64,000 nt of DNA from Acerihabitans sp047324305 (lineage in GTDB: Bacteria > Pseudomonadota > Gammaproteobacteria > Enterobacterales > Enterobacteriaceae), in the NCBI RefSeq assembly GCF_047324305.1, contig NZ_CP178740.1, positions 2,418,001-2,482,000 on the forward strand, read 5' to 3'. Made by a program: the position numbers and the translations under genes. The notes below the pieces were generated by a model. That model was not told the DNA's origin, searched no databases, and was given only the letters and a program-made list of their open reading frames with translations. This document shows positions 17,529-25,710 of the stretch, piece by piece; positions within the stretch are counted from its first letter, which is position 1, and every line of letters starts with the position of its first letter.

Positions 17529-17755
17529 TTATGTCGCGGTCATACTATCTCGATTGTCGCTGAGTTGGCCGGAAATATTCCCGCCGCCGATTAATCCATC
17601 ACCCACCTGCATCGCGGACTCATGGTCGGGAAGTCCATCGCCGATCGTAAGGCCAGTCGGGCCGGGTAGCGGGACGTCACCCCAACGAATAAAGGCGAGG
17701 AAACGACAGCGCGTTACGTTGATGTCGGTGTAATAATAGTTCCAGAATCAAAATC
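17529..17755 (-). pseudogene. Cryptic minus-strand coding fragment, unrecognised
   Basis: Read leftward, this stretch is open from a TGA just right of 17755 to a TAA at 17529-17531 (about 75 codons), with GC-rich third positions and a protein-like composition (NYYYTDINVTRCRFLAFIRW early, GLIGGGNISGQLSDNRDSM near the end), while both flanks are AT-rich and non-coding. No start codon stands near its left end of translation; the only ATG is about 27 codons before the stop. It reads as the C-terminal remnant of a gene whose front is gone. I do not recognise the family. Confidence 0.35.
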
Positions 17756-17825
17756 ATATGTAGTAATATGTAATCATTGATTATAAGCAAATTAATGATT
17801 GCAGTCATGCAAACAGGAAAGTGGA

Positions 17826-18593
17826 ATGGCAACATATGATTTTGTAGTAGGGAATAGCTATACCAAAAATGATCTTTATACCCTGTGCCGTATTCCCGTA
17901 GAAAAGCAAAAAGGCAGTTGGAATACCGGCTATACCCAGTACGATGGGGATTGGTTTATCTTTTGTAATATCGGCATGCCGGGGCGTACGGGCCATAACT
18001 ATGGCAATAGATTCGTTGGGGATGATCTGTTGTGGTATGGCAAGACCGACTCCCATATCAATCAGCCTTCCATCAAATCAATGCGGGATGGAATAGGCAA
18101 TAATTTCATCTTTTATCGCACAGACGATCGCTCCCCCTTCACCTTCGCGGGCAACGCCAAGGCGATACAGGTGCGCGATATACGACCGGTTGAAATCCTA
18201 TGGGGGTTTCTACAATCGGGAGAGCAACGCGTTGAGGTGCTGGCGCAAGAAGAGGTGGAGCCGGAAAAGTTCTATGAAGGCGCCACTAAAACCATTTCAG
18301 TGAATATCTATGAACGCAACCCCCAGGCGCGCAGGCTGTGCATCGATAAACATGGCGTGTCTTGTGCCGTATGCGGGTTTAACTTTGCCAAGGTCTATGG
18401 GGAGGTCGGCAAAGGTTTTATCCACGTCCATCATCTCAAGCCGCTGGCTGGGATTGGGGCGGAGTATCAACTCGACCCCGTTGAAGATCTGCGCCCCGTA
18501 TGTCCGAATTGCCATGCTATGCTGCATCGGCGCAAACCGCCCTATTCTATTAATGAACTAACTGAATTACTAAAAGAGAATAGTTCCCAGTAA
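17826..18593 (+). CDS. HNH endonuclease with N-terminal DUF3427-like domain
   Basis: 255 residues from ATG 17826, which follows AGGAAAGTGGA. The C-terminal part (about 165-245) is an HNH nuclease: a CAVCG zinc knuckle, HVHHLKPL, DLRPVCPNCH and AMLHRRKPP supply two Cys pairs and the H-N-H residues. The N-terminal part (about 1-125; YTKNDLYTLCRIP, DGDWFIFCNIG, NNFIFYRTD) resembles, from memory, the DUF3427-type domain found in front of nucleases in restriction-like proteins. Role in degrading foreign or modified DNA is inferred. It lies in an AT-rich accessory stretch without an obvious methylase partner. Confidence 0.75.
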   Translation: MATYDFVVGNSYTKNDLYTLCRIPVEKQKGSWNTGYTQYDGDWFIFCNIGMPGRTGHNYGNRFVGDDLLWYGKTDSHINQPSIKSMRDGIGNNFIFYRTDDRSPFTFAGNAKAIQVRDIRPVEILWGFLQSGEQRVEVLAQEEVEPEKFYEGATKTISVNIYERNPQARRLCIDKHGVSCAVCGFNFAKVYGEVGKGFIHVHHLKPLAGIGAEYQLDPVEDLRPVCPNCHAMLHRRKPPYSINELTELLKENSSQ

Positions 18594-18755
18594 AGCGATT
18601 CAAAAGGCACGCTCACTTAAAAGGTCATCGTTATGATGTGAGCGTGGTTGAAAAAATATTTTTGAATAAGCCATGGCGAACTTGTGTATTGTCTATATTG
18701 ACTTTTTGAAGGATAAACATTAGGGTTACCTCATGCGCTGACCGCTGGAGAAACA

Positions 18756-19019
18756 ATGTCATTGATCGTGTTGATACTTTCAGTATCATTAATGGGCTTT
18801 TACTTTAAGAATAAAACCGAATTAAATAAAACGATTAATTTTATAAATGTATTTTCCATATGTATGACCCTGTTTTTTATTACTTATTTTATCAGAAATT
18901 ATAGCTCATCGTCGCCTGAGTTGATTATGTCATTTGATGTATTTATAACTATTTTTTTCATAAGTTTATTCATTGCTGCTTTTGCACACTTAATGTTTTT
19001 AAGAATTAAACCTTATTGA
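18756..19019 (+). CDS. Small membrane protein, function unknown
   Basis: 87 residues with three predicted membrane helices (about 2-16, 30-47, 61-80) and short polar loops. GGAGAAAC precedes the ATG. Codon use is AT-rich, unlike the chromosome around it. It is followed 60 bases later by a second small gene with its own strong ribosome site, and a hairpin closes the unit. I do not recognise the family. An immunity protein for the downstream peptide, or a holin-like protein, are possibilities but not shown. Confidence 0.6.
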   Translation: MSLIVLILSVSLMGFYFKNKTELNKTINFINVFSICMTLFFITYFIRNYSSSSPELIMSFDVFITIFFISLFIAAFAHLMFLRIKPY

Positions 19020-19079
19020 TATTGGTGAGATTATAAATAAATGGAATTTCATTAACATTTTTTACAAAAGGAGATAATT

Positions 19080-19340
19080 ATGATCAGACCACAGTTTGGT
19101 ATTACCCCTAACCCAGCCTGCAATCAACCCAATCCCGTGGGCAATACTAATTACAATACCAATGGTTTATTGCCTTTAGGAATAGGCATTGGAACAACGG
19201 TTATGCGGGCTATTCCCACTCCTGTAGGCGTCGGAATTGCGGTTGCCACCGATGTGTTAGGCAGGGCCGCGAATCATATGCCTATTAGTACGCCCATGCC
19301 TAACGTACCGATGAATCCCAGTTGGGTTGGGAATAAATAA
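19080..19340 (+). CDS. Small glycine/proline/asparagine-rich protein, function unknown
   Basis: 86 residues preceded by a strong AAAGGAG site. The N-terminal third is polar and rich in Pro and Asn; the middle (about 30-60; LLPLGIGIGTTVMRA and PVGVGIAVATDVLG) is a glycine-rich hydrophobic stretch; the tail is Pro/Met-rich. There is no signal peptide. Such a layout is seen in some membrane-active peptides, which would fit the membrane protein encoded just before it as a partner, but no motif proves this. The unit is AT-biased and probably acquired. Confidence 0.6.
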   Translation: MIRPQFGITPNPACNQPNPVGNTNYNTNGLLPLGIGIGTTVMRAIPTPVGVGIAVATDVLGRAANHMPISTPMPNVPMNPSWVGNK

Positions 19341-19344
19341 TTTT

Positions 19345-19375
19345 TTAAGGGCCTAATGAGTTATTAGGCTCTTAA
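19345..19375 (+). terminator. Strong stem-loop after the small-protein pair
   Basis: A 13-base arm (19345-19357, ending CCTAAT) pairs with 19363-19375 (ATTAGG...) with one G-U pair and a 5-base loop. It begins 5 bases after the stop. There is no U-tract downstream, so termination efficiency is uncertain. Confidence 0.5.
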
Positions 19376-19471
19376 GTCATCGCATTAAATTTCTCGATTA
19401 AATCATTTAATTTACCCTATCCACTTTGCGATGGCGGCTGCAATTATCGATTAAACGGATAGCGCACGATC

Positions 19472-21643
19472 TTATCCTGCTTTTTTCCCTCGCCCGGGCG
19501 CCTTGCCACCCGAGCGTGCCGGCTTGCCCGCGGCCTGTGCCCCCATCCCCGTAAAGCGCGTTAACGCCGGCTGAGCATTGCGATCCCGCTTTTTGCCCGT
19601 CCTGAGCTCATCCACGGTGGCCGGCGGAATCAAGCACTCCCTGCGGTTGCCGATCAGCTGCTTCATATCCATTGCCGTCAGCGCCTCGCGTATCAGCGGC
19701 CAGTTGGCCGGGTCGTGATAACGCAGCAGCGCTTTATGCAAGCGCCGCTGGCGCTCGCCGCGCGGGATCACCACCTCTTCGCTGTGATAATCCACCTTCG
19801 CCAGCGGATTTTTACCGCTGTAATACATGGTGGTGGCGCTGGCCAGCGGCGAGGGGTAAAAATTCTGTACCTGGTTCAGCCGGAAGCGGTTTTTCTTCAG
19901 CCACAGAGCCAGGTTAACCATATCCTCGTCGCGGGTGCCGGGATGCGCCGCGATAAAATAGGGGATCAGGTATTGCTCCTTGCCGGCCTGCCGGGAATAG
20001 GTATCGAACAGCTGCTTAAAGCGCTGATAGCTGTCCATGCCCGGTTTCATCATCTTGGCCAGCGGACCTGCCTCGGTATGCTCCGGCGCAATCTTTAAAT
20101 AACCGCCAACGTGATGCTCCGCCAGTTCCTTAATATAACGCGGGTCCGCCACCGCCAGGTCGTAACGCACGCCCGAGGCGATCAGGATCTTCTTGACGCC
20201 CGCAAGCGCCCGGGCGCGGCGATAAAGTTTGATGGTCGGCTCGTGGTTGGTATCCATATGCGGGCAGATTTCCGGATAGACGCAGGATGCCCGCCGGCAG
20301 GTCTGCTCGGCGCGCGGCGCCTGGCAGCGCAGCATATACATATTGGCGGTGGGGCCGCCCAGATCGGAGATCACGCCGGTAAAGCCCGGCACGTTGTCGC
20401 GGATTTGCTCGATTTCCCTTGTAATGGAGGTTTCCGAGCGGCTTTGGATAATGCGGCCTTCATGTTCGGTAATCGAGCAGAACGCGCAGCCGCCAAAGCA
20501 GCCGCGCATAATATTCACCGAGAAGCGGATCATATCGTAGGCCGGGATAGCGGTATTGCCATAGGCCGGATGCGGCACGCGCTGGTAAGGCAGGGCAAAT
20601 ACCGAGTCCATTTCTTCGGTCAGCAGCGGAATGGCCGGCGGGTTGATCCAGACATAGCGGTCGCCGTGTTTTTGCATCAGGGCGCGGGCGCAGCCGGGAT
20701 TGGTTTCATGATGCAGGATGCGCGAGGCATGGGCGTACATCACCTTGTCGTTCCTGACCTTTTCAAACGAGGGCAACAGGACGTAGGTTTTTTCCCATGG
20801 CTTGGGTTTGGGCGCGCGCACGCTTACCGGCCGGGCGTCGCCGGCGTTTACCGTCCGGGTGGCGCAGGGCAGGTCGTCGCCGTAAGGATTAACCATGGGC
20901 TCGATACGCCCCGGCGCATCAAGGCGCGTGGAATCGACGCCGGTCCAGCCGGGCAGCGCCGTTTTACGCAGTACGGCGGTATTACGCACATCGTTGATAT
21001 CAGCGATGGGCTCTCCCGCCGCCAGGCGGTGGGCCACTTCCACCAGCGGACGCTCGCCGTTGCCGTAAATGAGCATATCGGCCTTGGCATCCACCAGTAC
21101 CGAGCGGCGCACGGTATCCGACCAGTAGTCGTAATGGGCGATACGGCGCAGGCTGGCCTCGATGCCGCCCAGCACCACCGGCACATCGCTGAACGCCTCC
21201 TTGCAGCGCTGGGTATAGACCAGCGTGGCGCGGTCCGGGCGTTTGCCGGCGAGATTGCCCGGCGTATAGGCATCGTCATGGCGCGCTTTGCGATCCGCCG
21301 TGTAGTGGTTGATCATCGAGTCCATATTGCCGGCCGTAACGCCAAAAAACAGGTTCGGCTTGCCCAGGCGCATAAAGTCCGCTTTGCCGCGCCAATCCGG
21401 CTGGGCGATGATGCCCACCCGAAAGCCCTGCGCCTCCAGCATGCGGCCGATTATCGCCATGCCGAAGCTTGGATGATCGACATAGGCGTCGCCGGTGACC
21501 ACGATAATATCGCAGCTGTCCCAGCCCAATTGGTCCATCTCCGCGCGGGACATGGGCAGGAAGGGCGCGGTGCCAAAACATTCGGCCCAGTAAAGCGGAT
21601 AGGAGAACAGCTGGCGTTCGGGGCGGATCAGGCTTGTCGGCAC
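19472..21643 (-). CDS. ygiQ: YgiQ-family radical SAM protein
   Basis: 723 residues from a GTG at 21643. It follows enteric YgiQ closely along its length: the N-terminal PFLPMSRAEMDQLGWDSCDI, the radical SAM cluster motif RGCFGGCAFCSITEHEGR (CxxxCxxC), and HPGTRDEDMVNLALWLKK. The C-terminal tail is basic and low in complexity, as in YgiQ. The protein binds a 4Fe-4S cluster and SAM; its substrate is not established. It is a single-gene unit. Confidence 0.93.
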   Translation of the reverse strand: MPTSLIRPERQLFSYPLYWAECFGTAPFLPMSRAEMDQLGWDSCDIIVVTGDAYVDHPSFGMAIIGRMLEAQGFRVGIIAQPDWRGKADFMRLGKPNLFFGVTAGNMDSMINHYTADRKARHDDAYTPGNLAGKRPDRATLVYTQRCKEAFSDVPVVLGGIEASLRRIAHYDYWSDTVRRSVLVDAKADMLIYGNGERPLVEVAHRLAAGEPIADINDVRNTAVLRKTALPGWTGVDSTRLDAPGRIEPMVNPYGDDLPCATRTVNAGDARPVSVRAPKPKPWEKTYVLLPSFEKVRNDKVMYAHASRILHHETNPGCARALMQKHGDRYVWINPPAIPLLTEEMDSVFALPYQRVPHPAYGNTAIPAYDMIRFSVNIMRGCFGGCAFCSITEHEGRIIQSRSETSITREIEQIRDNVPGFTGVISDLGGPTANMYMLRCQAPRAEQTCRRASCVYPEICPHMDTNHEPTIKLYRRARALAGVKKILIASGVRYDLAVADPRYIKELAEHHVGGYLKIAPEHTEAGPLAKMMKPGMDSYQRFKQLFDTYSRQAGKEQYLIPYFIAAHPGTRDEDMVNLALWLKKNRFRLNQVQNFYPSPLASATTMYYSGKNPLAKVDYHSEEVVIPRGERQRRLHKALLRYHDPANWPLIREALTAMDMKQLIGNRRECLIPPATVDELRTGKKRDRNAQPALTRFTGMGAQAAGKPARSGGKAPGRGKKAG

Positions 21644-21839
21644 GGGGAACTCTTAAGCGGATGGCGTCTTTGGGGCGAAAATTCTACCGATTTTGCCGGG
21701 GAAATGGTGGGGAAATTGCGATCACAATGAGACAGATCAAAAAAATCAGCCCCGCTTATCGCCTGGGCCAGGAAGGCATGGCGGCAATATTACCGGCTGT
21801 GCCGTTAACGCTCTTACCGAAATCGCAATGGCCGGAAAT

Positions 21840-21862
21840 GGGCCTGATTAGCATTCAGGCCC
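21840..21862 (-). terminator. Hairpin downstream of the small secreted protein gene
   Basis: GGGCCTGA (21840-21847) and TCAGGCCC (21855-21862) make a perfect 8-bp stem. In the leftward direction it follows the stop at 21886 by about 25 bases; only a short T run follows. Confidence 0.4.
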
Positions 21863-21885
21863 TCTAAGTCTTCACATTTTATCTA

Positions 21886-22197
21886 TCAAAGTACATTATC
21901 GATCATACACTGGAGGAAAGGTTTGACTTGCTCTTGCCGGTCCTGACTGACGGGTTGGCTTGTTTCGTCGCTAATATTCAGTTCCCTCGTTATTTTATCC
22001 TGTTTGTCCGGTGATTTTTTATCAACCGCCACTTTGATATCTATGAGGTACTCATGGCCGTCAGGCAGCAGCCTGGTACAGCTTTTTATCCGCTCACTCT
22101 CGTTTTCCCTCAGCTTTACTGACTCATGTGTGGTGTGCGCATACGTGAGTGGGCTAAGCGTTACGATTGGTAATAGCATGCAAAGCAATTTTTTCAT
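21886..22197 (-). CDS. Small secreted protein, function unknown
   Basis: 103 residues. MKKLLCMLLPIVTLSPLTYA is a clear Sec signal peptide with cleavage after TYA. The mature part (about 83 residues) is charged and hydrophilic, with two cysteines (about 40 and 97) that could form a disulfide in the periplasm. AGGATAT precedes the start. Base composition is lower in GC than neighbouring genes. I do not recognise a family. Confidence 0.6.
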   Translation of the reverse strand: MKKLLCMLLPIVTLSPLTYAHTTHESVKLRENESERIKSCTRLLPDGHEYLIDIKVAVDKKSPDKQDKITRELNISDETSQPVSQDRQEQVKPFLQCMIDNVL

Positions 22198-22486
22198 TTT
22201 ATATCCTCGTTAAATTTATTTTTATTAAAAACGCGTTAATTAAAAAAATTATGCCAATTATTCACTTTAAAATTATTTTAAATAAAATAAAAATGACCCA
22301 GAATAATCTAACCGGAATGCAATGCTCGCATACTGCTATTTAAAATAGACTATTGTGGTGTGTTTTTATATAGGGTTGGATGTTGGGTGGGCGGTAAAGT
22401 TCATCCATTTTTTAAAATCATTATTCATTTTTTGCAAGTTATAGATAGATTATTTTAATTATAATGTTAATTATATATAGTGATTT
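22198..22486. other. AT-rich intergenic region
   Basis: About 290 bases of very AT-rich DNA between the secreted-protein gene and the vapC remnant. No open frame, repeat or terminator stands out. A VapB-type antitoxin that would normally precede vapC is not visible. Confidence 0.5.
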
Positions 22487-22665
22487 AAACGCCTGGAGCA
22501 GAGGGTGCCGCGTAATCACCGTATCGTGGTATCGGCCATCACCTACGCCGAAACGCGCTTCGGGACAATCGGCCAGAAGGCTTCCCGGCGCCATGCTGGT
22601 GACCAATAATATCAGAGAATTTGCGCTGGTGCCGGGACTGGCGCTGGAGATTGGGTTGAGCAACA
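22487..22665 (+). pseudogene. vapC-type PIN-domain toxin remnant
   Basis: In one frame from 22487 the DNA reads RLEQRVPRNHRIVVSAITYA followed by ETRFGTIGQKASR, the middle of VapC toxins. From 22593, in another frame, it reads MLVTNNIREFALVPGLALE, the VapC C-terminus. The stretch between these two blocks in intact VapC (with the conserved acidic active-site residues) is missing, and the N-terminal half is absent. It is therefore a decayed toxin gene with an internal deletion and frameshift. Confidence 0.75.
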
Positions 22666-22716
22666 GGATTCGGCGAGCTTTAGCGTTATTCGTTAACCCA
22701 GGAGGCAGCGCCGCGT

Positions 22717-23379
22717 TTAACGCCGCCGCCTTATCTCCTGCGGCAATGTCGCCAGCGTCGCCAGCTCCGCCACCGGCCGGGGGGCGTCATCGGGGGCGGG
22801 CAGTCCCACCCGGTTGTGCCAGAACGTGGGCAGGCCCACTTTGGCCGTGCCGAACAGATCGTAGGCCGAACCGGCCACGAATACCGCCCGGTCGGCGCTG
22901 ACGCCGGCGATATCCAGGGCCAGTTGATAGGGGCGCGGATCGGGTTTATAGAAGCCGGCCTGTTCCGAGGTGACCACTACATCAAAGGGCACGCCAACGC
23001 TGAGGGCCGCGGCCAGACCCAGGCGCTGCGAGCAGTTGGTGACCACGCCCAGCCGGTAATGCCGCGCTAACGCCCTAAGCACGCCCGCGGCTTCCGGCCA
23101 GGGACGCAAATCGCGCCAGCCCTCCTCCAGGCGGCGGGCGGCGGCTTGACCCAGTCCGACCCCGGCGGCGGCTTCCGCCACCAGGGTTTCATAAGGCCGG
23201 TAGGCGCCGCAGCCGTAGGTCAGCCCCAGATAGGCCATGCGCCAGGCGCGCCCCGCGTCTTCGGACCCGGCGGCCCGGTTCCATACCGTCCATGAGTCCA
23301 GCACGGCGGTAAGCAAATCAAATAACACCAGCTCCACCGGCAATACGGGTGCCCCTGCCTGGATAGCGGTTTGGTCCAT
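22717..23379 (-). CDS. HAD-superfamily hydrolase (haloacid dehalogenase type II-like)
   Basis: 220 residues. The nucleophile motif is FDLLTAVLDSW (about residues 20-30), motif II is VVTNCSQ, the lysine of motif III is in FYKPDPRPY and the acidic motif IV is FVAGSAYDLFG. This is the arrangement of small HAD hydrolases in the 2-haloacid dehalogenase-like branch. The substrate is unknown. It is downstream of the D-threonine aldolase-like gene on the same strand (73-base gap), so the two may act together. Confidence 0.75.
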   Translation of the reverse strand: MDQTAIQAGAPVLPVELVLFDLLTAVLDSWTVWNRAAGSEDAGRAWRMAYLGLTYGCGAYRPYETLVAEAAAGVGLGQAAARRLEEGWRDLRPWPEAAGVLRALARHYRLGVVTNCSQRLGLAAALSVGVPFDVVVTSEQAGFYKPDPRPYQLALDIAGVSADRAVFVAGSAYDLFGTAKVGLPTFWHNRVGLPAPDDAPRPVAELATLATLPQEIRRRR

Positions 23380-23452
23380 GGGTTTCTCCTTGCCTGGCCT
23401 TAGTCTGGTTGCGCGATGGCGCTGATGTCCGCCTTGACGTGCCCCGTATTGC

Positions 23453-24580
23453 CTACCAGCCGTTGATGCGCGGCCAGAATACCGGCGGCTGGGTATCGGC
23501 CAGGTAATAACCGCTGAACTGCGCGGCGGTGGCGCAGGCGTGGTTGGGCAATATCCGCAGCAGGGTGCCGATCGGCAGCGCCGGCAGATCGCGCGCGCCG
23601 GAACGGGAGGCGATAATGCCGTGCTCCTGATTGGCGTCGGCGACGATCAGGTCGGCGATGGGGTTGCCCTGATTATCGCACACCAGGCCGTACCCCTGAT
23701 CGACGGGTTGGGCCGCGGTGCCGCGATCGCGCGACAGGGCCATCCAGCCCGCATCGATAAGGGTCCAGCCTTTGGCCGGCTGATGGCCGATGACCGTGGT
23801 CGCCACCGACAGCGCAATATCCCCGGCACGACAGACACCCAGTCCGGCCATCACCAAATCAAAAAACGCGAATACCCCGGCGCGCACTTCGGTTACGCCG
23901 CTAAGGTCGCGGGCAAACAGCGCGGTGGGCGTGGAACCCACACTGACGATCTCTATGGGAAAACCGGCCCGGCGCAGCATATCGGCGCTGGTGACCACCG
24001 CGTCGCGTTCATCCATGGCGCACTGCGCCAGCGCGGCGGCGGAGCGGCAGTGATAAGAGCCGCCGGCGTGGGTCATGACGCCCCGCAGCCGCACCCTGCT
24101 GTTTTGCAGCACGCGGGCGATATCGATAAGCAAGGGCGACGCCGGCGGCACGCCGGAACGGTGGCCGTCGCAATCAATTTCCAGCAGGACGGCGAAATCG
24201 ACCTGGTGACGGCCGGCAAAGGCCGTCAGCGCGCCGGCGCTGGCGAGGTTATCGAGGATCAGCAGCAACCGGCAGCCGGCGCCGATAAGCCTGGCGGCAT
24301 GGGCTAATTTATTCGGCGCAATTCCCACGCCGTACAGAATATCCCGGTAGCCGGCGGCGAAAAAGAAATCCGCCTCGCGCAGGGTGGACACGGTAATCGG
24401 GCCTTTTTCCCCGGCAAAAAGACGCTCGCTGACCTGAAGGGATTTATTGGTCTTCACATGAGGGCGCAGCGTAACGTTAAACGGCGCAACCTGGCGGCGC
24501 ATGCGCTGAATATTGTTGTCCAGACGCGCAACATCCAGCGTCAGGTAAGGGGTTTCCATGGTGGCGCTTATATCGGGCAT
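23453..24580 (-). CDS. DSD1-family PLP enzyme (D-threonine aldolase / D-serine dehydratase-like)
   Basis: 375 residues. The start at 24580 is chosen because GGAGG lies 4 bases upstream; a later Met (24559) has no ribosome site. The alanine-racemase-like barrel carries the PLP lysine in RPHVKTNKS, and the C-terminal PNHACATA holds the His/Cys pair that binds the metal in this family. These enzymes cleave D-threonine to glycine and acetaldehyde or dehydrate D-3-hydroxy amino acids. The divergent LysR gene probably controls it. Confidence 0.82.
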   Translation of the reverse strand: MPDISATMETPYLTLDVARLDNNIQRMRRQVAPFNVTLRPHVKTNKSLQVSERLFAGEKGPITVSTLREADFFFAAGYRDILYGVGIAPNKLAHAARLIGAGCRLLLILDNLASAGALTAFAGRHQVDFAVLLEIDCDGHRSGVPPASPLLIDIARVLQNSRVRLRGVMTHAGGSYHCRSAAALAQCAMDERDAVVTSADMLRRAGFPIEIVSVGSTPTALFARDLSGVTEVRAGVFAFFDLVMAGLGVCRAGDIALSVATTVIGHQPAKGWTLIDAGWMALSRDRGTAAQPVDQGYGLVCDNQGNPIADLIVADANQEHGIIASRSGARDLPALPIGTLLRILPNHACATAAQFSGYYLADTQPPVFWPRINGW

Positions 24581-24634
24581 AGGTCCTCCGGCTGAATAGT
24601 GACAGTATAAAAAACCGCCGCTGGCGGAGTAAAT

Positions 24635-24768
24635 TGAATCTTTCTGTATCTATGATTCAGTACTACTTAATACTTGATTCATGCATTTAGCAGGATGGCA
24701 ATATTAGTCACAGTAGTATGGTAACGGGCGGTGACTATGATAATTTATCATTATTAATCCCAGATTCA
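24635..24768. promoter_or_regulatory. Repeated GATTCA/TGAATC motifs in the divergent promoter region
   Basis: TGAATC at 24635, TGATTCA at 24653 and 24675 and GATTCA at 24763 lie between the PLP-enzyme gene and the LysR gene. The spacing of 18-22 bases for the first three would suit a tetrameric LysR protein. Confidence 0.4.
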
Positions 24769-24778
24769 GGAATGTCCT

Positions 24779-25708
24779 ATGCACGATATGCGGGATCTGA
24801 AGCTGCTGCTGGCGATTCGCGATAACGATACCCTCGTGGCCGCCGCCCATCAGCTGGGCCTGACCCCTTCGGCGGTGACCCAGCGTTTGCAGACCATAGA
24901 GAAGCGGCTAAATGTGCGCTTGATCGACCGATCCGCACGGGGCTTGTGTTTTACCGGCGAAGGGGAACTGTTATGCCTGCGCGGTAAACAGCTGGTGGAG
25001 CAGTACGATGCCCTGATGCATGAGCTGGACAAGCGGCGCAGCGGTTTTGCCGGCACCTTGAAAATCAACGCCCCGTTTGGCTTCGGCCGGCGTTACCTGG
25101 CGGCGGCGGCTGCGGATTTTCAGCAGCGCTATCCCGACGTCGAGATGTCGCTTACCCTGTCGGACCGCCCGCTGGTTGAAGCCGCCGAACGGTTTGATAT
25201 CGTGATTCATATCGGCCAATTGCGGTCATCCAGTTTGATTGGCCATGCTATTGCCGCCAACAGACGTTTTGTCTGCGCCTCGCCCGATTTTATCGCCCAC
25301 CATGGCCAGCCCAGCTCGCCGGAAGAGTTGGCCCGCCTGCCCTGCATCGCCCTGCGTGAAAATAATGAAGACGTGCTGCTGTGGCATTTTACCCGCGGAC
25401 GCACCAGCAGCAGCGTGCGCGTGCGCTCAACGCTTGCCAGCAACGACGGCGATATTATCCGGCTGTGGGCGACGCGCGGGCTGGGCATTATCATGCGCTC
25501 GGAATGGGATGTGGCGGAGGCCTTGCATAAAGGGGAACTGGTGCGCCTGATGCCGGCCTGGAAAACCCCCGACGCCAATGTGATTGCCTTGACCCACCAG
25601 CGTGAGGGGTTGCCGCTGCGCACGCGCCAGTTCATGCGTTTTCTGCGGGAACGGTTTTCGCCGGTCCCGCCCTGGCGCGAGGCTCAGGAGGAGAAAATCC
25701 ACGGCTAG
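24779..25708 (+). CDS. LysR-family transcriptional regulator
   Basis: 309 residues. The N-terminal HTH (TLVAAAHQLGLTPSAVTQRL) is followed by an effector-binding domain (LKINAPFGFGRRYLAAAAAD, RFDIVIHIGQL) in the form seen in the DsdC/PecT-like group. It is divergent from the D-amino-acid enzyme and HAD genes and likely regulates them. Confidence 0.85.
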   Translation: MHDMRDLKLLLAIRDNDTLVAAAHQLGLTPSAVTQRLQTIEKRLNVRLIDRSARGLCFTGEGELLCLRGKQLVEQYDALMHELDKRRSGFAGTLKINAPFGFGRRYLAAAAADFQQRYPDVEMSLTLSDRPLVEAAERFDIVIHIGQLRSSSLIGHAIAANRRFVCASPDFIAHHGQPSSPEELARLPCIALRENNEDVLLWHFTRGRTSSSVRVRSTLASNDGDIIRLWATRGLGIIMRSEWDVAEALHKGELVRLMPAWKTPDANVIALTHQREGLPLRTRQFMRFLRERFSPVPPWREAQEEKIHG

Positions 25709-25710
25709 GA

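Noticed and set aside
17482..17733. Rightward 83-codon frame
   Set aside because: No protein-like features and no ribosome site. The opposite strand gives a better coding signal over the same bases.
20111..21730. 539-codon rightward open frame
   Set aside because: It is antisense to ygiQ, which matches its family from end to end. Long antisense frames are common here because of the high GC content.
21634..21867. Rightward 77-codon frame between ygiQ and the secreted-protein gene
   Set aside because: It begins inside the ygiQ 5' region, has no ribosome site and ends in a hairpin that serves the opposite strand.
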